Shown piece after piece: positions 43,604-52,276 of a DNA stretch of 64,000 nucleotides. The notes under the pieces were generated by a model. It saw only the letters and a list, made by a program, of their open reading frames with translations. It did no database searches and was not told where the DNA came from. How positions within the stretch are numbered: the stretch's first letter is position 1; every line of letters starts with the position of its first letter. Source of the stretch: Phreatobacter stygius (GTDB lineage Bacteria > Pseudomonadota > Alphaproteobacteria > Rhizobiales > Phreatobacteraceae); assembly GCF_005144885.1 (NCBI RefSeq), contig NZ_CP039690.1, positions 6,684,873 through 6,748,872 of the forward strand, read 5' to 3'. The position numbers and the translations under genes are program-made.

Positions 43604-45597
43604 CAGCTCCCTTGCAGGATGGGTTCGAGTTGATTGATCGGCCCGGCGGCACCGGGCGCGGTGCTTTCGTCGAGCCAGGCCTCGAGCATCAGCACCGCCC
43701 AAAGCACGCGCGAATGGTCGCGCCTGCCGCTCAGATGCTCCTGCCAGCAGGATCGGACGGCCACCGGTTCGAGGAGATCGTGACGCCTGAGCCGCGCCGC
43801 CGTCAGAAGGTCCTCGGCCCAGGCGCGCAAGGGCCCCTTCAGCCATGCGCCGACCGGCACGTCGAAGCCCTGTTTGGGCCGCTCGAAGAGCGCCCGGGGA
43901 ACATAGCGGGCCAGCACCTGGCGGAGGATCCACTTGCCTTGGCCGTGGCGCACCTTGGCAGCGGTCGGCAGGCGCCAGGCGAACTCGATGATGCGATGAT
44001 CGAGGAGCGGGCAGCGCGCCTCGAGACTTGTCGCCATGCTGGCCCGGTCGAGCTTGACGAGAATGTCGTCCGGCAGATAGCCCGCCATGTCCCGGAAGAT
44101 CAGTTCGGACACCAGGTCGTCGAGCGGCGGAGCATCGGCTTCGGCAGGTCCGGCATCCCGTGCCAGGCAAAGGCTGGAGAGCCGCGTCAGCCGCCGGTAC
44201 ATGTCCCGGGTGTCGTCAGCCGCCAGCAGCTCGGCCAGGCGGCGCAGGCGGTCGCCGCCAATGGCGCGCCGCAGCGCGTTCGGCAGCGGCAGCTTGTCGA
44301 CGATCCACGCGCTGGTGCCGCCGGCCATATGGTCGAGCGCCGCGGCCGCCGTCCGACGCATGCGCGAAGGCCCCCTCAGGAGGGGTGCCAGCCGCGCGGC
44401 GAGGAAATGGCGCGAGTAACCGGCGAAACACTCGTCGCCGCCGTCGCCCGACAGGGCCACGGTCACGTCGGTGCGGGCCAGCCGCGAGACCAGCAATGTC
44501 GGAATCTGCGACTCGTCGGCGAACGGCTCGTCCCAGATCCGCGGCAACTCGGGAATGACGGTCCGGGCCTCGGCGGGCGACAGGCGCAGCTCGGTATGAT
44601 CGGTCCCCAGGTGGCGGGCGATCCGGCCGGCATCCACCGACTCGTCATAGCCGCGCTCCCCGAAGGCGATCGTGAAGGTTCTGACCGGCCGGTTCGCCTG
44701 CGCCTGCATGAGCGCGACGACGGTGGAGCTGTCGATGCCGCCGGACAGGAAGGCACCAAGGGGAACGTCCGCGACCATCCGCTCGCCCACGGCGAGCCGG
44801 AGCAAGCCGTCCAGTTCGGCAACCATGTCGCCATCGTCGAGGGCGCAGGGATCCCGCCTGCCCCGCTCGGCCACGGCGGCCAGGGACCACCATCGGCTGA
44901 TCCGCGCCTTCAGCGACGCCGTGTCGGCCGGCCCGGCGATATCGGCGGCGCTCAACGACAGCATCGCCCCGGGCGGCAGCTTGAACACGTCGTTCCAGAT
45001 GCACAGGTCATCAGGAACGCAGCCGCGGGCCAGCATGGCGGCGACCGCTCGCCGGTCGATCTCCGGCCGGAAATGCGGCAAGGTACGCAGGGCTTTCAGC
45101 TCGGAGGCGAACACCAGGGCTCCCGGCAGGCGCGCCACATAAAGCGGCTTCTTGCCGATCCTGTCGCGGGCCAGGTGGAGGACGCGCGCCGCGCGATCCC
45201 AGAGAGCGAAGGCGAACATGCCCGAGAACCGCTGGAGCGCCGGCTCCAGGCCCCAGCATTCGATCGCGGCCAGCATCACCTCGGTATCGCTGCCGCCGCG
45301 AAAACCATGGCCGAGGCTTTCCAGCTCCCGGCGCAGCGCGCCGAAATTATAGACCTCGCCGTTGAATGTGATGATCAGCCGGCCATTGGCGGACCGCATG
45401 GGCTGGCGCCCGGCGTCCGACAGGTCGACGATGGCAAGACGCCGGTGGCCCAGCGCGATGCCGGCGTCGCTGTCGCTCCAGATCCCGTCGCCATCCGGCC
45501 CGCGATGGCGGAGCAAAGCCATCATCGGCCCGATCGCATCCAGGCTGAGCGCCTCGGAGGCGTTGGCGGCGAGAACGATTCCAGCGATTCCGCACAT
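43603..45597 (-). CDS. Asparagine synthase-type glutamine amidotransferase (AsnB/WbpS-like)
   Basis: A 664-residue class-II amidotransferase: N-terminal nucleophile cysteine directly after Met (MCGIAGIVLA), RHRGPDGDGIW, FNGEVYNF and SDTEVMLAAIE in the glutaminase half. The synthetase half has the ATP loop LGAFLSGGIDSSTVVALM, VALSGDGGDECFAGYSRHF and PDDILVKLDRASMATSLEAR. All expected active-site residues seem present. In polysaccharide loci such enzymes (WbpS type) are thought to amidate uronic acids. With ugd in the same locus that is a reasonable guess, as is amidation of a carrier-bound acid. ATG at 45597 was fixed by Cys2; the longer frame to 45657 is rejected. Confidence 0.93.
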   Translation of the reverse strand: MCGIAGIVLAANASEALSLDAIGPMMALLRHRGPDGDGIWSDSDAGIALGHRRLAIVDLSDAGRQPMRSANGRLIITFNGEVYNFGALRRELESLGHGFRGGSDTEVMLAAIECWGLEPALQRFSGMFAFALWDRAARVLHLARDRIGKKPLYVARLPGALVFASELKALRTLPHFRPEIDRRAVAAMLARGCVPDDLCIWNDVFKLPPGAMLSLSAADIAGPADTASLKARISRWWSLAAVAERGRRDPCALDDGDMVAELDGLLRLAVGERMVADVPLGAFLSGGIDSSTVVALMQAQANRPVRTFTIAFGERGYDESVDAGRIARHLGTDHTELRLSPAEARTVIPELPRIWDEPFADESQIPTLLVSRLARTDVTVALSGDGGDECFAGYSRHFLAARLAPLLRGPSRMRRTAAAALDHMAGGTSAWIVDKLPLPNALRRAIGGDRLRRLAELLAADDTRDMYRRLTRLSSLCLARDAGPAEADAPPLDDLVSELIFRDMAGYLPDDILVKLDRASMATSLEARCPLLDHRIIEFAWRLPTAAKVRHGQGKWILRQVLARYVPRALFERPKQGFDVPVGAWLKGPLRAWAEDLLTAARLRRHDLLEPVAVRSCWQEHLSGRRDHSRVLWAVLMLEAWLDESTAPGAAGPINQLEPILQGS

Positions 45598-45601
45598 TCC
45601 A

Positions 45602-46855
45602 TCACCTCCCGTAACGCGCACGCACCATCGGCGCTCGCGCGCATCCCTCGGCCACACAAAGGGCGATGGCGAACCAGAAGATCGGATGGCGAAAGATGAA
45701 GTGGCTGATGCCGAACAGCGCGAGAACGCCGATCACCGCCGCCAATGCATCGAGCCGCGCACGCAGGACCAGGATGAGCGTGCCGACGATGAGCCAACCG
45801 AAGGCGACAACCGCGATCAGCCCCCCTTGGATGTACAGGTCGAGGAGCGTGTTATGCGCCTCGAAGGGCATCGGAAGGGACTGCATGTTCGGTATGTTCG
45901 GACGATCGAGATGGGGGCCCGGTCCAAGGCCGAGCGAGCCGGTTTCCAGCCCCCTCCGCAGCGCGCCCTGCCAGACATCCAATCGCAGATTGGCTGTCTG
46001 CATGGTCGCATCCCCGCCCTTGTCCTTGGTCAGGCTCAGGGCGAAGCTTTCGACCTCGTCGGCCACGGCGACCGCGTAGGGCAGCAGCGCGATCGCTGAG
46101 AGAGGTGCTGCCAGGACGATGAAGATGGCTGCCGCGTAACGCAGGCTGCGCGATGACGCCGCCATCCAGGTGCGGACCTGCAGGCCAACCAGCAGCGCAC
46201 CGGAGCACAGCATGGCCAGCAGGAAGGTGTCGCTCTTGGTCAGGCGGCCGACGACGAGCGGCATGACGGCGCCGGCGAAACCGGCGATCCGGCCGATCGC
46301 CTTGTCGGCGGTCATTCCCAGGTGGATGGCGACGGGGCCCATCACCGCGCAATAGAGCGCGGTCTGGTTCGGGTTCTCCGACCAGCCACGGAAGCGATCC
46401 CAGTACCAGGGGCTCAGCGTCCCCGAACCGAGCATCCCCCAGCCCACGGCAACCTGGAACGCCAGGCCCGCATTCGCGAAAGCGATCAGCAGCCAGGCAA
46501 TCTGCCGCAGGCGCGCATCGCCATCCGGCTCGGCGGTGGCGAGGCAGGTCAGCATCGCCATGAGCAGATAGGCGGTCGCATCATGCGTCACGGTGCTGAA
46601 GTCGATTTCCCTGTCGGTGAGAAAGCTGACGACCGCACCAATGCTCAGGGCGAGCGCGAAGAGCATCCAGAACATGCCCAGCCGGCGCAGCGATTGGTTT
46701 GCCGCGACGCGGCCCCAGATGAAGATGCGCGAGATCGAGAGGCCGATCCACAACGCCAGACAAATCTCGCCAGCTCCGACCGGCACGCCGGGGATCCTCA
46801 GCTGCGACGCCGACGACAGCACCACTCCGGCGGCCAGGATCGCGTTGCGGATCAT
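45602..46855 (-). CDS. Wzy/O-antigen ligase-family polymerase
   Basis: Inner-membrane protein of 417 residues with about ten hydrophobic segments and a large periplasmic loop before the last ones, the layout of Wzy polymerases and WaaL ligases. The loop carries RLDVWQGALRRGLETGSLGL and GPGPHLDRPNIPN, then FEAHNTLLDLYIQGGLIAVV, where HN-x3-D resembles the conserved ligase/polymerase histidine block. DRFRGWSENPNQTALY is also typical. Start overlaps the stop of the GT4 gene (ATGA). Since Wzx and a PglC-type initiator are present, polymerase is the likelier role. Confidence 0.87.
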   Translation of the reverse strand: MIRNAILAAGVVLSSASQLRIPGVPVGAGEICLALWIGLSISRIFIWGRVAANQSLRRLGMFWMLFALALSIGAVVSFLTDREIDFSTVTHDATAYLLMAMLTCLATAEPDGDARLRQIAWLLIAFANAGLAFQVAVGWGMLGSGTLSPWYWDRFRGWSENPNQTALYCAVMGPVAIHLGMTADKAIGRIAGFAGAVMPLVVGRLTKSDTFLLAMLCSGALLVGLQVRTWMAASSRSLRYAAAIFIVLAAPLSAIALLPYAVAVADEVESFALSLTKDKGGDATMQTANLRLDVWQGALRRGLETGSLGLGPGPHLDRPNIPNMQSLPMPFEAHNTLLDLYIQGGLIAVVAFGWLIVGTLILVLRARLDALAAVIGVLALFGISHFIFRHPIFWFAIALCVAEGCARAPMVRARYGR

Positions 46856-48078
46856 TCCGGTTCTCCGCTCGGTCGACGGTGCGCCCCACCATCGCCAGCC
46901 AGCGCCGGCCGGGATGACGGCTCCGCCTGAGTCGGCTGGAAGCGCTCGCCCAGAATCTGCCGGTAGAGATCGCTATATTGCTCGACGACGACGCCGAGCC
47001 TGAACTCGCGCCGCACCAGTGCGACCGAGCGGCGGCCCATCGCCCGGGCGCCACCGCGGTCGTGCAGCAGGTCGAGAATGCGCGCGGCCAGGGCGCGCGG
47101 GTCGCGGGGCGGCACGAGATAGCCGTTCCAGGCGTCGGTCACCACGTCGTTGCAGCCGGGCATCTGCGTCGCGACGATGGGGAGCCCGGCAAGCCCGGCC
47201 TCCAGGAGGACGCGCGGAATGCCCTCCCGATATTCCGTCGGCAGGACGAACAGGTCGGCCATGTCGAGCAGAGCCGGCACGTCGGACCGCGCGCCGAGCA
47301 CGACGACCTGAGGCGCCAGGCGATCGATGGCGGCCTGGTCGATCGCGAACGGGCCTTCGCTTTGCCGCGGGCCGACGAGCAGGAAACGGGCCTCGGGCCG
47401 CACCTGCCTGACCAGCGAAACCGCCTCCAGCAGGGTGGGAATCCCCTTCTCCCGCGTCAACCGGCTGACTGTCATGACGATCGGGGCGTCGCCGAGGCCA
47501 AGTTGCTGGCGCAGCGCCGCCGGTGACGGGCCGCGGGCACGCACCCTCTCAAAGGCGTCGATGTCGATGCCCGAACTGCGGATGAGATGAGCGCGACTGT
47601 TTCCGAGAAGGCGGTAGCGTTCGAAATAGGCCTTGTCCTCCGTGTTCTGGAAGACCGTTGACGCGGTCCAGTGGGATGCCCCCCATTGGAGCGCGCAATA
47701 GGCCGGCCTGAGAGCCCGCGCCCGCAGGCCATTCGAGGAGAACACCCAGCCCATTCCGTTGATGGTGCGCACCACCGGCACGGCGCCGCGCACCGCGAAC
47801 GGCGCCAGGAGGTTCGGCTTGGTGTCGAAGCTCTGGACGATATCCGGCTTGACCTCGGCAATCACACGGGCGAGCTGGCCGATGGCCGCCAGATCGGCGC
47901 CGCGGCTGTCGAACCGGTCGAAATGATAGGTTCGGTGGGCGAGGCCGGCACTTGAAAAGGCAGTCCCGTCGCCGCTCGACGCCGCTGACACGTGGAAGCC
48001 GCGATCGCGCAACTCGCCGAGAAACGGAATTCTGAGCGCGTGGTCTTCTCCCCCCACGCAGAGCAGATGCGGCAGCAT
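46852..48078 (-). CDS. Family 4 glycosyltransferase
   Basis: GT-B glycosyltransferase of 408 residues. N-terminal acceptor domain starts MLPHLLCVGGEDHALRIPFL, with VKPDIVQSFDTKPNLLAPF. The C-terminal donor domain has IVMTVSRLTREKGIPTLLEA, FLLVGPRQSEGP, and the GT4 E-x7-E motif in EYREGIPRVLLEAGLAGLP. ATG at 48078 has GGGAGG eight bases upstream. The frame continuing to 48267 adds an unlikely proline/arginine-rich leader. It is the only conventional glycosyltransferase in the locus apart from the initiating enzyme, so either the repeat unit is short or other transferases are encoded elsewhere. Confidence 0.9.
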   Translation of the reverse strand: MLPHLLCVGGEDHALRIPFLGELRDRGFHVSAASSGDGTAFSSAGLAHRTYHFDRFDSRGADLAAIGQLARVIAEVKPDIVQSFDTKPNLLAPFAVRGAVPVVRTINGMGWVFSSNGLRARALRPAYCALQWGASHWTASTVFQNTEDKAYFERYRLLGNSRAHLIRSSGIDIDAFERVRARGPSPAALRQQLGLGDAPIVMTVSRLTREKGIPTLLEAVSLVRQVRPEARFLLVGPRQSEGPFAIDQAAIDRLAPQVVVLGARSDVPALLDMADLFVLPTEYREGIPRVLLEAGLAGLPIVATQMPGCNDVVTDAWNGYLVPPRDPRALAARILDLLHDRGGARAMGRRSVALVRREFRLGVVVEQYSDLYRQILGERFQPTQAEPSSRPALAGDGGAHRRPSGEPE

Positions 48079-48308
48079 TTGTTGCGCCTCCCGACAGGCA
48101 CCGGGCCCCGCCGGGAATGGCCCCGGGGGAGCGAGCGCCGGGCCGGATCGCGCGGCTGCCGGCTCTCGCCGGCTTGTCGTCGATCCATCGCCCGCGCATG
48201 ACCAGCCATCACGGTATGAAGCGATGCCGGCTCTGTCCTCATTCGTTCGAATGACGGTGGGGGGCATTTCGAAACGCCGGGGCAGTCGGGCATCCGGCCC
48301 GACCGTCC

Positions 48309-49115
48309 TCAGATACCGAACAGCCGCCGGTCGAGCCTGTGGGCGACGCCGTCATTCCCGTTCGCCGGGTCGGGCGACGACAGGAGCGGCAGGGTCGGAT
48401 TGGACGCCTCGCCATTGATCTCCAGGCGGATATCGGGATGCGCGAGGTGATTGATGGCCCAGACCGCCGCCTGGGTCCGGTTTCGCACCCCGATCTTGCG
48501 CAAGACAGCCTTGATATGGACCTTCACCGTGGCTTCGGTGATGTTGAAGTTGCGGGCGATCACCTTGTTGGACTGGCCGCTGATGAGGCATCGCGATATC
48601 TGCGCCTCGCGAGCCGAAAGCAGGCATGGCGACTGCTCGATCGGCGTGTCCTCCAGGACGTCGTCGTCCCGTCCGGCATCGGACACCGGTGCCTGCATGT
48701 CGATGATCCGCATGAGAATCGCCGAGGGGAAGATGTTTTCACCGAGCATGACCAGTTCCAGCGACTTGATGAGCGCCGCACCGCTGATCGATTTGGCCAG
48801 GTAGCCGTTCACCGATAGCCGAAACACTTCGACCAGCTCGTCGCAATTGTATCGGTCGGCCAGCACGACAATGCGCGCTTCGGTGAACCGCTGGCGCAGG
48901 GCCCGGATGTTTTGCTCGGTCACGCCAATATCGTCGGACGCGCCCAGTATGACAAGCATCGCCCGCAGTTCGGAAGACGCCGTCGGCTTCAACTCGTCTG
49001 CCTTTGCGACGCTCGCAACGACCCTGAACATTGTCCCATCTAGTATTTTACCAACCCCCTCCCGAAATATCGGGTTCACTTCTACAAGCGTCGTGGAAAT
49101 TGTACGCATAATCAC
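48309..49115 (-). CDS. NarL/FixJ-type response regulator with atypical receiver
   Basis: A 268-residue regulator with an N-terminal receiver-like domain and a C-terminal LuxR helix-turn-helix (LLSAREAQISRCLISGQSNK, then FNITEATVKVHIKAVLRKIG). In the receiver the acidic pocket reads LVEVNP rather than two aspartates. The phosphoacceptor strand is MLVILGASDD, with glycine where aspartate is expected; the lysine is kept (NGYLAKSIS). Signalling is probably phosphorylation-independent. A Gly/Asp/Asn-rich tail follows the HTH. It lies at the head of the minus-strand exopolysaccharide operon with a 230-base gap to the GT4 start. No sensor kinase is nearby. Confidence 0.88.
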   Translation of the reverse strand: MIMRTISTTLVEVNPIFREGVGKILDGTMFRVVASVAKADELKPTASSELRAMLVILGASDDIGVTEQNIRALRQRFTEARIVVLADRYNCDELVEVFRLSVNGYLAKSISGAALIKSLELVMLGENIFPSAILMRIIDMQAPVSDAGRDDDVLEDTPIEQSPCLLSAREAQISRCLISGQSNKVIARNFNITEATVKVHIKAVLRKIGVRNRTQAAVWAINHLAHPDIRLEINGEASNPTLPLLSSPDPANGNDGVAHRLDRRLFGI

Positions 49116-49821
49116 ACCCTGGTGGCTGGGCGAATGAACTCGCTTTATTCTGGCTGTCTCGCGGGACGACCGAGAGAGAGATAGACCGCGCAGGGCACCT
49201 CCTTGCTCACCGTAAATCGATCATGCGCAGACCGGGCGGCCTTTTTGGCGCCGTCCCGAACGCCCGACCGGACGAGGCCGCTCGGGATCAAGCGGCCGTC
49301 CGCAAGACAGGCACCGCTTCGCCGGTTCGGCGACAAATTGCCCCCCGCCCCGATGTCTGACCCGAGGCAGATGGTTTTAGGTGCCGTCGACATGCGAAAG
49401 CGGAAACATGAGACGCCGGCACCAGACCGCATAGCCAGATCCTGGCTGGCGGCTTGGCTTTGCTAAGGCAGCATCGGGGAAAGGCGAATGGGATGCCAAC
49501 TGTGCAAGTCTTACGAAACTTGAGGAGCTCCGGATCAACGCAGCCGAACCCGGTCCGACGCCCCCCGTATCGTTACGTAACCATCACTCAGGCAAGCCGG
49601 CGTTGATAGATCGAAAGGTCAATCAAAAGCCGGGACTTTGGTCGCCCCCTGTTTCGAGACCTTGAGGCCGGAGGCAGGCGAGACTTAAGGCTCGGGCGTA
49701 TGGACCTTGGTCCATAGCTGGCGGACCTTCCCCGCAGCGTCCGCGCCGCTCCGCCCCGGATCATCGATCGCGCGCCGGCGCGTCCTTCATGCCGGCGGTC
49801 GCAGATCGACCACGGACCGGC
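49116..49821. promoter_or_regulatory. Intergenic region with three dyad-symmetric sites
   Basis: 706 bases with no convincing gene; two short overlapping frames (49145-49432 minus, 49203-49466 plus) have no ribosome binding site or protein-like composition. The right part holds GTTACGTAAC (49572-49581), TTGATAGATC-GAAA-GGTCAATCAA (49603-49626, two mismatches) and TATGGACC-TT-GGTCCATA (49699-49716). These could be operators for the minus-strand regulator gene at 48309-49115. The region also follows the last gene of the secretion operon, but I see no clear terminator. Confidence 0.4.
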
Positions 49822-50424
49822 TCATCGCACGAGCGCGGCGGTACGATCCAGTGCCGGGCCCAGGCCCTTCAGTGAAATCGTCAACACGCTCGGCTGGCCG
49901 CCTTCGGGCAGAACCCGCGCCTTCAAGGCCGTACCGGCCCTGAGCGCCACGGCCTGGCGCGCGTCGAAACTGACCGGAACCAGGCAGCCGGAAGGCAGGC
50001 AGGTGCGAAAACGCAGCGGCTGGCCCTGGGGCAGGTCGTCGATCTGCAGAACCACGCCCTGGTCCAGCACCAGCCCGAAAGGCAGCAGCAACAAGCCTTC
50101 GATGCGATCGCCGGCCGGCGTCATTTCCATGGCCAGGACGCGCTGGCGCGTCTGCTGATTGGTCTGCTCCTGGCTGAGCCCGCACCGTTTGGCATTGCCC
50201 TGGACGGCACAGCCGACGACCCAGTCGCCATGGCTCTCCTGGAGCGACGTTGCTCCGCCCGGCAATGACGGCGCCTGGGCGGCTACGGCGGCGGCAGCCG
50301 CCGGCGGCCGCGGCGCGGCGTCGGGCCGGGGCGTTTGCGCGAAGGCGGGCGTCGCCAGCATCACCAGCGCGGCCGCGGCCGGCAGAAGGCCGCGGGACCT
50401 GCGGAACGGCAGGGAAATTGTCAT
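49822..50424 (-). CDS. IalB-family protein encoded with the two-partner secretion system
   Basis: Secreted IalB-family protein of 200 residues. Signal peptide (LLPAAAALVMLATPAFAQ), then an Ala/Pro linker, then the IalB core: HGDWVVGCAVQGNAKRCGLS, LLLPFGLVLDQGVVLQID, RFRTCLPSGCLVPVSFDA. The four cysteines C-x7-C and C-x4-C are those expected to pair. ATG at 50424 gives better spacing to GAAAGATGG than the ATG three codons upstream. It lies 62 bases after tpsB on the same strand and is apparently the third gene of the tpsA-tpsB transcript. Its role with the secretion system is unknown. Confidence 0.88.
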   Translation of the reverse strand: MTISLPFRRSRGLLPAAAALVMLATPAFAQTPRPDAAPRPPAAAAAVAAQAPSLPGGATSLQESHGDWVVGCAVQGNAKRCGLSQEQTNQQTRQRVLAMEMTPAGDRIEGLLLLPFGLVLDQGVVLQIDDLPQGQPLRFRTCLPSGCLVPVSFDARQAVALRAGTALKARVLPEGGQPSVLTISLKGLGPALDRTAALVR

Positions 50425-50486
50425 GGCTACCATCTTTCATATCCGGGGCCGCGCGCGCCGGAGGGCGAACGCGGGTCCCGCCTTGG

Positions 50487-52274
50487 TCAAAACTTCACGG
50501 ATGCATTGGCGTTGACCCGCCAGCCGTCATGGCCGGGGCCGTCGCCGATCTGGCGCGCGCCCTCGAGCCCGAGATCGATCGCGCGCGGGGCCAGGGGCTG
50601 GCCGTTCGGCACCACCGTGGCGCGCACGCCGGCGCCGACATTGGTGGCGCCGACGGTTCGGCGTTCGACGATCGTCGGCCTGAGGTTGACCGCCTGGCCG
50701 CGCGCGACGAACAGATAGGGCACCATGGCGCCCTGCCCGGCCGGTCCGGGCGGGATCAAGGCGGAATATTGCAATTCGGCCCGGATGAGCCAGCCGCTGT
50801 CGCCGGCAAGCAGGCCGGAATCCAAAGCGCTGAGACTGCGCGGCCCGCCGAGCGTGAACCGCTCGCTGTTGAGCAGCGGCCCGGTCAGCGCATATTGCGC
50901 GCGGCCGCTGAGCTCCAGCGCGAAATTCCAGGCCAGCGCCTGGGTCAGCCTGGCGCGGAATTCCAGCTTGCTGAAGACGTCGTTGCCAAGCGCGCGGGAG
51001 ATCGGCCGGTCAAGCGTCGCATCGGCGCGGCCGCGGCTGCCGAGCCAGTGGAACCCTTGCGAGAAATCGAAGCCGAGGCCGAGGCTGGTTCCGGTCGACG
51101 CGACGACATGGACGAGATCGGCGCCGATGCGGATCGGGCGCAGACGATCGTCATAGAGCGCGATGTCGAACAGCGGCGCGCGCTGCTGCTCGTCGGTCAC
51201 CTCCAGGGCGGCGCGCAGGGTCAGGCTCGTCGTGCGGCTGCGGATCAGCGGATAGGCCAGCCGAAAAGCCAGGCGGCGCAGCGTGCTTTCGGTTTGAAGC
51301 ACACCGGGGCCGTTGCGCGGATGGGTATCGGACAGGGTCGCCTCGGCGTTGAACGTCAGGCCATCCGCGCCAAGCGGCAGGATGATGCCGGCCGCCACCA
51401 GGCGCCGTGGCCCTTCGGACGCGAGCCAGCCGTTCGATGGCGACCCCGAAGCGGTGATATAGGCGAGTTCGCCCATGCCGGCGGCGGACTGAAAGGCGGC
51501 GGACAGCGTCGCCGATGTCGTTCCGAGCGACTTCGGCAGCGAATTGTCGATGCTCAGATCGGCCCCGAGCGGCCGGTGCTCGCCATCCAGAACCAGCTTC
51601 ACCGCGCCGGTGGCCGAACCCGGTTCGAGCCGCGAGCGCAGCGCCAGGCCCGGCGTGTCGCCGGCGAGCAGCAGCTTGCGCTCGAAGACGGCAAGCGTCA
51701 GGCGGCGCACGCCGACGAGCCCGGCGGTGATCGTGTCGACCCGGCCACGGACGCGCGAGGACAGCCGGGAGCTGTCGATCGCCTCGACAAAACCTTCCAC
51801 CACCCTGAGGCGCAGCGTGCCGCCATGGCGCGCGTCCTGGGGCGGAATGACCACCCGGGTCAGGAAGTAGCCGCGGCTGGCATAGAGCTGCTCGATCGCC
51901 GCTGCCGCGGCATAGACCGCGGCGATCGAGACCGTACGCCCCCGGAGCGTCGCCGTGATGGCGGCGGTGTCGGGCGCAAGGCCCGGATCGCCGCCTTCGA
52001 CGACGACGGCGCCGACCCGTAGCGTCACGCCGGCGGCGCCCGGCGGCACCTGGCCGGCCGGCACCTCCGGCAACACCACGCCGGTGGGGCTGCGCTGGAT
52101 ATCGGGCGCAAGGCTGCGCGGCGTGACCTGGCTCGGCGACGGCGCTTGCGCGAAGCCGGGCACGGACATTCCAGCCCCGATCGCGACGGCGAGGAGCACA
52201 CCACCCGTGCGCACCGCCAGCCGCCGTGCCGATGAAAGCCTGGACGTTCGTACGCGCGCCATTTCCAAAGACAT
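50487..52274 (-). CDS. TpsB outer-membrane transporter (ShlB/FhaC/HecB family)
   Basis: Omp85-related pore that secretes the TpsA protein encoded just upstream; 595 residues. Signal peptide ending near VPGFAQ, a proline-rich linker, then POTRA-type segments (VTLRVGAVVVEGG, LYASRGYFLTRVVIPPQ, LRLRVVEGFVEAI) and a C-terminal barrel with alternating strands. FTLGGPRSLSALDSG stands at the place of the conserved VRGY/F loop motif. The protein ends in NASVKF with the C-terminal phenylalanine typical of BAM-assembled barrels. ATG at 52274 is two bases after the tpsA stop; ATG at 52262 is an alternative. Confidence 0.92.
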   Translation of the reverse strand: MSLEMARVRTSRLSSARRLAVRTGGVLLAVAIGAGMSVPGFAQAPSPSQVTPRSLAPDIQRSPTGVVLPEVPAGQVPPGAAGVTLRVGAVVVEGGDPGLAPDTAAITATLRGRTVSIAAVYAAAAAIEQLYASRGYFLTRVVIPPQDARHGGTLRLRVVEGFVEAIDSSRLSSRVRGRVDTITAGLVGVRRLTLAVFERKLLLAGDTPGLALRSRLEPGSATGAVKLVLDGEHRPLGADLSIDNSLPKSLGTTSATLSAAFQSAAGMGELAYITASGSPSNGWLASEGPRRLVAAGIILPLGADGLTFNAEATLSDTHPRNGPGVLQTESTLRRLAFRLAYPLIRSRTTSLTLRAALEVTDEQQRAPLFDIALYDDRLRPIRIGADLVHVVASTGTSLGLGFDFSQGFHWLGSRGRADATLDRPISRALGNDVFSKLEFRARLTQALAWNFALELSGRAQYALTGPLLNSERFTLGGPRSLSALDSGLLAGDSGWLIRAELQYSALIPPGPAGQGAMVPYLFVARGQAVNLRPTIVERRTVGATNVGAGVRATVVPNGQPLAPRAIDLGLEGARQIGDGPGHDGWRVNANASVKF

Positions 52275-52276
52275 GA

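Noticed and set aside
43474-45699. 741-codon open frame antisense to asnB
   Set aside because: It is complementary to an intact AsnB with all motifs. The predicted protein is His/Arg/Gln-rich with no fold signature.
49145-49466. Two overlapping small frames (95 codons minus, 87 codons plus) as genes
   Set aside because: No ribosome binding site, no signal peptide or known motif. Composition is like non-coding GC-rich sequence.
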